Assembly: GCA_019925095.2 (NCBI GenBank) | Contig: CM034403.1 | Coordinates: 8,313,690-8,377,689, forward strand | DNA length: 64,000 nucleotides | Direction: 5' to 3' | Origin: Dendrolimus kikuchii | Taxonomy: Eukaryota > Arthropoda > Insecta > Lepidoptera > Lasiocampidae | Part shown: in pieces, positions 57,685-64,000 of the stretch | Layout of the letters: every line of letters begins with the position of its first letter | Numbering within the stretch: position 1 is the first letter of the stretch | Notes under the pieces: model-generated | Told to the model about the DNA's origin: nothing | The model's input: only the letters and a program-made list of their open reading frames with translations | The model's database searches: none | Made by a program: the position numbers and the translations under genes

Positions 57685-58136
57685 ATTCAAAATTTAAAGC
57701 GACCAGATTTAAAAAAAATTGAATTCCAATATGAGTTTTTACTGATTGATAGCAAATTTAATGTAATAAAATGTGTAATATTTTTTATCCCGGAGATCCC
57801 GCGGGAATTTTCCCGGGAGCGATTTGAAGTTTTTCGGGTGCATAACAATTTACTTATTCCCATACAGTTTAGACTAAAACGATAGCTTACATTATTTCTT
57901 AAATGCTACGATACTTTGTGTCCCGGGAATCACGGGGAAATTTTTCCGGGAGTGTTATTCATTATATTACTTCAAATCAGATTGACTTCGATCCACCTCT
58001 ATGCTGGGCAGTTGTCTATATTATATGAACTTAGTTTCTTTGTTATTATTATATGTATAAAACCCGAGTTAAGTTTTTATGTAAGTAAAATAAAGCTACT
58101 GCTTAGCACGCGGCGTAGCTGCGGGGCAATCTCTAG
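57685..58136 (+). mobile_element. Helitron-3 copy, left end unresolved
   Basis: GAATTCCAATATGAGTTTTT, TTTTATCCCGGAGATCCCGC, AAACGATAGCTTACAT and the 3' end GCGGGGCAATCTCTAG|T. Shares the interior of 54059-54526. Confidence 0.65.
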
Positions 58137-58309
58137 TTACTTATATGGAGCTTATGTCAAATTTTAACCATAAGTAAGGCAAATACGGTCAGATATATAT
58201 AGGAACCCGCCGTCTACACAACTGCCCAACATGTTATGCGGGTAATACGTTTCGTACTCAGCTGGGTCCTTTGGTGGAGGACCGATATAATCACTCACTC
58301 ACTAAATAT

Positions 58310-59175
58310 AATCCTGCGCCCCTTATCTGCGCTTGAATTGGAACAACATGGGATATAGTATACGTAGTTACTACACCATGTCGCCCCATGCGTCAGTTCG
58401 GTCAGCCCGGTGGCTAGGTGGACCACTTCACCGATAGTATTAATCCGCGCTGTATCCTCCTCGTGTGAACCCCTGTGATGGTATCACGGGAGAAGATTTT
58501 GAGCATATCTGCGTCTCCGGGGTCAGTCTGACGACGACGTACGGAGGTCGCATGTGCAGTCCTCTCTTTCTCGGCAGCCTCCTTTTGGGTCATAATTAAT
58601 TCACAAAAGGATGAAACCGCCTTCAAGTTATTGTCGCTATAGAGCAAGACCTCGACTGTGCTCTTCAGTCAATCGACCCAACGATGGCCTCGAGCTCGAA
58701 TCTCTGAGGTTCCCATGCAGCGCACTCGACCAGCGTATGAAACGCCAAGTCAACTAGCGCACTGCAATCGCGGTATTGCGAAGAAGACAAACATACCACA
58801 ATCTGATGCAGATATTTATCGAAATACCCGTGCTCAGTGAGTATCTGCGTCATCCTATAGATCAGGGTCCCACGTTTCCGCGTGATCCATCGAGATAGGT
58901 GGGGACGGATGGCTTCAACCGTCTCCACGCCGGCGTCTGGGGATTCTAAGTCCCTTTGACAGGTTTGGATCAGGACTCTCTGAGCTCTCCTCAGTTTAGT
59001 CCAGTTGTGGAATGCATGGTTCCTTATGGGGGCACCGTACAGTGCCGTATTCCGGAGGATACTAGCGTATAAATTCAGAGCCATCCCGCCGGGTCCTCCC
59101 ACGTTGGAATGACATGTTGTAATGACAACGTAGGTATTTGTTAGGGAATTGAAAAACTGCGACTGCAGCGCCACC
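58310..59175 (-). pseudogene. R1-like LINE pol C-terminal fragment
   Basis: Two minus-strand frames join across a frameshift at about 58660. The first (59174-58665, 169 codons) has VGGPGGMALNLYASILRNTA, LYGAPI and then GYFDKYLHQI and a C-x7-C-x7-H-type block ending in RFELEAIVGSID. The second (58647-58414) has AVSSFCELIMTQKEAAEKER and an Arg-rich end. This order (thumb, zinc knuckle, W/FCE..M..KE..E tail) is that of R1-clade LINE polymerases. No reverse transcriptase catalytic core remains. It lies antisense in the Runx intron. Confidence 0.8.
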
Positions 59176-60894
59176 TATTTTGCTAATCCGTATATTCTAA
59201 GGAAACGACGTCATTTATGGGGATAAACTGTATTTTCTAAGAGTGAACTTGGGTTATAAGCCAGCATTATGTCGAGTTTCGTCCATTTACGTTCACTAGT
59301 TTTCACGTGATACTCTAACAGACAGACAGACAGGCAAAAATTCTAAATATTGTATTTTTGGAATCTGCTGGTCGGGATTAGCCCCGCTGATTTTTTTTAC
59401 GTTTTTAAAAGCATTGTACAAACTCTAACCATTTACAGATTTATTATAAATAGTATTAGTAGTAGTCTATTATAATAGTACATTGCAGAACATCATGTCA
59501 TTCATTGGGCGTACAAATATTTGATTGTAATTTAAATTAAATGAGTTCATTTTCTAGTTTCTTAGCATAGCTTTTAACACACGTAGAACAACAATTACAT
59601 GGCGAGGCAAACTCCTTTATCGCACCATCTGTGTAGACATATAATGATGGCCTTTACGTACTGTAATTTGGCACCCACTAATTTGTAACCTATGTGTACC
59701 TATTAATTACTAAAGTAATTTAGGTACGTGTGCCTTACACAGATAAATTTTTAGAAAAATGATTCTATAATATGTTTATTTATTTATTTACTTAAAAAAG
59801 AGCCTGAGACAGACAGATATAAAATAAAAGATTTGTGGATTTCTTAGACGTGTTGCTGGTAAGCTTCTAGTTTTTTTCTTCTCCAACACTTTGCAAAGTG
59901 GTGTACATAGAATATAAAGTAGATTTGATTTTTAACTTATGTGTATGATCTTCAAAAATGTATTCCAGAAGGAATTAATTAATATTAAAAACATTTGAAT
60001 TTATTACAGACAATTAAATATAAACGTGCAATTTTAAACACGGACCACGCACAGCTGGTCGCTGGTTCGAGTAATTTGTTTAAAGTGGACTGTAATGTTA
60101 TTTAGTGGATAGTGAGACATAGGCCAACTCCTGTATAAAAACCAATGGAGTAATAAGCTCCACTAACTTAGGATTCCACCTTGAATGGGGCAGCTAGGTC
60201 AACTCCTAGAGTGCACGGCACTAACAAGTCCTCGGGTGGCGCTTTAGGCTTTCGATTTAAAGCACACATTCACACCAAAAGCCAAACACGGCTATCTATC
60301 TGCTATGTTGTTAGAGTTTAATGATATATTGAAAGAATTATAAGTGAAACGTTCACTGTGGTCTTTGTACGGATCACGCGGAATATCCGGACCGACTTCT
60401 CGTGCGTTGGAGACTGGTTTCACCGCCACGCAATGGCGTCGTAAGCCAGCGGCACTTATAAAGCTACCCACATTAGCATAAATTGTGAGGATTCAAAAAT
60501 AAGAGCAAATACATTATTTGATGATAACTGTAGTCATGCTGATTGGTATGTATTAAACGGATCAACCAAATTAAACGAATTTTGTTGAATATAATAAAAC
60601 TGAAAGGACATGATGTCTCAATGACATTGAATGATTTAAGTTTATGTTTTTAAGGATCACCTTGGTTCATTCATCCCAATTACTTAACCAATCTACCCTT
60701 AATCAACATAAACGAATTTGTTTTCTTTGGGTATAACATACATTTCTGTCTTCAATATTTGACCCCTAGTTTCTTATTTATAACTAATTTGCTCACCACT
60801 TCGTTCTCGTGGTGCTTACTTAGACTTTACATTAATATCTTCTGAGACCTATAAAGTTTTGGAATAAAGATACACGCAAAAAGATAAAATATCT

Positions 60895-61440
60895 ATAATC
60901 GACTTCAAAAAGGAGGAGGTTATCAATTTGTCTTTTTTTATGTTGGTTATTCGATTTCTCCGTCAATTGTCAACCGATTTTCAAAAAAAAAAATTCATCG
61001 AAAGGGTATCCAGAATTGGTCCCATTGTTACCATGTCAGGATCTGAGGAGTGGGCTCCATGGAAATCGAGAGAGACCCTCGAAAATTCTTAACCGACTTC
61101 TTTGTTACACGATATCTTCGTTAATTGTGGAGCGCTTTTCATTTTTTTTCTTTATTCGCATGCTCCCGAGGTAGTCCCATGGTCTATAAGTCAGGATCTA
61201 GTGAATGGATTCCAGGGAAAACGACAGTAACCCATGTTAAAGAACGCCGAGCCTTTCGCAGAATGTAGGCCATTCTGAGAAAAAAATGCTTGTCAGTATT
61301 ACATTTTCTACAGACACTTATTTTTTTTTTGTATGCATGTTACGCTATTTCTCCGTCAATTGTGGGCCTATTTTCAAATTTTTTTTCATTCGACAGAGTA
61401 TACTCCCGAAATGGTCCTCAACTAAAAAGTATTTTTTTTT
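60895..61440 (+). repeat. AACCGACTT-type repeat, tandem-like copies
   Basis: ATCGACTTCAAAAAGGAGGA at the left, then repeated modules: TTTCTCCGTCAATTGTCAAC, TATCTTCGTTAATTGTGGAG and TTTCTCCGTCAATTGTGGGC, each followed by TTTTCA(A/T) and a poly(T/A) run, about 170-200 bp apart. Same family as 18408. Confidence 0.6.
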
Positions 61441-61452
61441 TTCAATAAATAC

Positions 61453-61663
61453 AAAACCGACTTCAAACTAAAAAGCAAAAATAAATGTTTAACCAACTTC
61501 TTTCTACGACATCTTGAAGTCGGTGCGAAGTAAAACATAAAAGTTACTATATTTGCAAATTTGTTGTTGTTTTTTATGTTTTACTTCGCACCGACTTCAA
61601 GATACTGTAGAAAGAAGTTTGTTATATATATGTATTTTATGCTTTTTAGTTTAAGTCGGTTTT
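61453..61663. repeat. Foldback with ~90-bp arms
   Basis: Arm 61453-61542 and arm 61572-61663 are inverted copies, about 85 percent alike by eye, with the inner 32 bp identical (from ATCTTGAAGTCGGTGCGAAG). Outer tips are AAAACCGACTT / AAGTCGGTTTT. Loop about 29 bp. A MITE-like end of the AACCGACTT family. Confidence 0.85.
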
Positions 61664-62220
61664 GTTTTTTATTATTAATTTAATATTTAATATCTATAAA
61701 TTTCATTGAAATCCTTGGACCCGTATTTGAACCATTTTAGATAAGTTTTCTTTTGTAACCTTATTTTCGAAGTTGCTCTTGTATACAAAAGCCACCATTA
61801 TGGTGCTATTATGACGCAAGTGACCAACACGAGCTGGATGCCGTTTGCATAACCGTAAAACAATCGCTCTACCAGCATGTCGCACTGTATACTGTCAACA
61901 TTCACCACTCTACCGACTTTGTACTGCCTACAATTACATCTGCCATGAGCTCGATATGTTCAATGCAACGGTTAAGCACATTAAGAAGTTCACACTATTT
62001 TTTAATTCTTTATTGTAACTTCATTATTCATTAGTTTCTTTTTGTTCTTCTTAAACGATTATGTACATGAATGTCATTGCCATGCCATTCAGCAATCGTA
62101 TTCTCAATATCTTCAAAATTGGTAAAAAGTGCGTAAAGCTGAGTTGGCCCGTTGGCGAATCAAACTAAATAAAAGTGACCGACCATTCTGACGCTATTGT
62201 AATAGCAGACTTGGGACCTT

Positions 62221-62306
62221 GACTGTGGGTTATTATTTTGTCGTCCCTTACAACAAGCAGCCCAGCCGCATAAATTAGTGTTCTTGCTCCGTTCGTACAC
62301 CGATAA
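62221..62306 (-). mobile_element. GCAGGA element, 5' fragment
   Basis: GACTGTGGGTTATTATTTTG, TCGTCCCTTACAACAAGCAG and TGCTCCGTTCGTACACCGAT, the antisense 5' third of the family, degenerate. Confidence 0.55.
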
Positions 62307-62336
62307 ATATGAAAAATAACTTATTACTTACTAGTG

Positions 62337-62475
62337 GGTTAAGCAGGTTTTGCCCTGCCCTGAAAAAATAAAAATCCAGAACCCGATTGCAGCGCCATAT
62401 ACCACTCAAAGACACATACAATATTTCATCAAAATCGGTTAAGCCGTTTTTGAGTTTAAGCCAGATTATCGATCA
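62337..62475 (-). mobile_element. Helitron-2 fragment
   Basis: TTTGCCCTGCCCTGAAAAAA, ATCCAGAACCCGATTGCAGC and TTTCATCAAAATCGGTTAAG, the antisense 3' part of Helitron-2. Confidence 0.5.
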
Positions 62476-62579
62476 GCAATTTATTTTATAAATAAAGAAA
62501 GAAGATAAAAATACACAATATTTATGTTTTATATTGATCAGGAAAGCTATTAAGTGAATGATGTATTGCGCATTACTTA

Positions 62580-62795
62580 GTCGGGGCAAGTAAGGCGAGG
62601 CAACAAAAATGCCGTCTCGTCGAAACCACAAGGCGAAGTTCCATTTTGCGCTTTAATCTGAGCTATATTTCAGTGTGCAAATGAAAAGTTGTCCGTGGAA
62701 GACTTGAAGAAACGCCCGCCTTCCCGCTCGGCAGCCAATGGAAAATGCCGGGAGAACGATTTCTTCCGCGGAGGCGGGGCCTGCGGTCTCACAGA
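62580..62795. promoter_or_regulatory. GC-richer islet in intron 1 with RUNX motif
   Basis: A 200-bp patch clearly richer in GC than the surrounding intron. It includes AAACCACA (RUNX type, 62623-62630), CAGCCAATGG (CCAAT box) and TTCCGCGGAGGCGGGGCCTG. It could be an intronic enhancer or alternative promoter, or a fragment of an unrecognised element. Confidence 0.3.
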
Positions 62796-63454
62796 CTAAA
62801 TAAAAATACTTCTTGCAAGATTTCTTTATTCAAATATATTGCGTGGGAAGAACAGACAACCGTTTTATAGGTTTACTACTTTGCCTTTTCATCTCTAGGA
62901 TCTATGGACTTAGAACTTTATTAGACTATCATAGAAATATGATCAGAGAAGTACGAGTTAATTTTATACGAAGAACCTATGATGGTATATGTGTAGCTAT
63001 ATGTGATTCATATTGTCTATGATTATAGTTAAGAGATCCTATTTGCCAGCAAGCGTACAAATATGATTATATCATCCGTCTAACCTCAAAAATAGCATAA
63101 AAAGGCAAGAATTTCAACTGAGATATCTTGTATATTTTGTAAGACTTTATCTTCCAATCTAAGTTCTTAGAGTAAGGTGTTATGGACCCTTATTTCTTTG
63201 ATCGCCTTGCTACCCATGGTCTAACCCAAATACGTCTTTTATTTTTGTTTTTTTCTGGCCGTACTAAAATTATACTCATAACAACTATAATATAACTATA
63301 AAATATGACGTTTATATATTCGTAAGTATAATATGTAAAACTTAAGGACAACTTCATTTAAATAAATGGTCATAAAATTTGACAGATATGAAATGATATT
63401 TGTATGATAAATATATGATAGTATAATTGGGGCCTTATGATTTGAAACTCGATT

Positions 63455-63855
63455 AAACAAAAAGAAGCGACACTAAAAAGAGATATTTAACAATTTAAAC
63501 ACTGCTCATAGAGTTGAAAATATTTTGAAGTTCAGAAATCAAATTGAAAGTAGAGTATTTGTTTCCTATTTTAATTATCATAAGCCTCTCGTGTCATTCG
63601 TTCAAATTGAAAAAAAAAAACATGGAATCTGAATTTTATGTATTATAATATATCTTAAATATGTAATAAACGAAATGTAATATTTTGCTATAAAATAATT
63701 TTTGAACTTGATAAAAATATTATAAAAATAATAAACTTTATAATTATCCTAATACTCCTGATACTCTATATTTATTTCATTCTCTCTCTCTAAGCTACTT
63801 TTCCGAAGTTTCACTTCGTCCGTGTGTGAATTGCACACACACACTTCTATTAACT
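63455..63855 (-). mobile_element. Element E copy
   Basis: The right side TTTCACTTCGTCCGTGTGTG is the complement of element E's ACACGCAGYAGARGTGA start, and the left side GAAGCGACACTAAAAAGAG is the complement of its CTTTTTAGTGTCGCTTC end. AT-rich middle. Confidence 0.55.
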
Positions 63856-64000
63856 AGAAGAAAGAAAAAGATAAGAAGAGAGTTGTTTATTTTCAGGACG
63901 AACATATACAAGTGAAGCAAACATATTTAAAGTAATAAAGTTAAGCCACGGCAAACTATACATCTTGTAATTTATACGTGTTTGATTTCAAATGTTCTAA

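Noticed and set aside
56141..64000. Search for the exon completing the Runt domain
   Set aside because: No plus-strand stretch encodes anything like the expected KSFTLT or VDGPREPR blocks after an acceptor; the next exon must lie outside the window.

Overview
This window looks like nuclear DNA of a moth or butterfly (Lepidoptera). It is roughly two-thirds A+T, has no operons or bacterial-style genes, and is full of short decayed transposable elements of kinds I associate with lepidopteran genomes: tRNA-derived SINEs, 5'-truncated LINE ends, small Helitrons with A|TC...CTAG|T borders, and AACCGACTTC-type repeats. No search could be run. Family names are from pattern recognition, and identities between copies were judged by eye.

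Only one host gene is convincing. At 55713-56130 (+) lies a coding exon for the N-terminal two thirds of a Runt DNA-binding domain, ending in a good splice donor. It marks a RUNX-family transcription factor (runt/lozenge/RunxA/RunxB type). The rest of the window (56131-64000) is its first intron as far as it can be seen, and the exon completing the Runt domain is not present. Upstream, 54720-55712 is a GC- and CpG-rich block that I read as promoter plus 5' leader. It holds a perfect CRE, an E-box, two short upstream ORFs and, most strikingly, three co-directional RUNX motifs spaced 9 and 10 bp apart just before the start codon, which suggests autoregulation.

From 1 to about 54.7 kb the sequence is intergenic or regulatory and populated by mobile-element debris. 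The dominant family, called here the GCAGGA element, is about 310 bp, has constant ends (ATCCGTGCAGGA ... TCCTGCAATAAAA) and occurs about 22 times, ten of them with both ends. Other families used below are: LINE-W (RT C-terminus with RWKDR), LINE-X (C-terminus with DVCQNR...DPK), LINE-Y (GTTCGTGCCTACCCC end), LINE-Z (GAGATCGC...GCGATA end), SINE-1 and SINE-2 (tRNA-derived), Helitrons 1-3, elements C, E, F and K, one Harbinger transposase fossil and one R1-like LINE fossil in the Runx intron.

Structural oddities include a perfect 46-copy octamer array (19252-19620), three perfect or near-perfect hairpins, a 90-bp-arm foldback (61453-61663), a three-unit tandem repeat split by a GCAGGA insertion (34039-34840), and a GCAGGA element nested in a LINE. 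I found no rRNA, no functional tRNA gene and no CRISPR. The most interesting biology is the Runx promoter and leader architecture, not a new multi-gene system.
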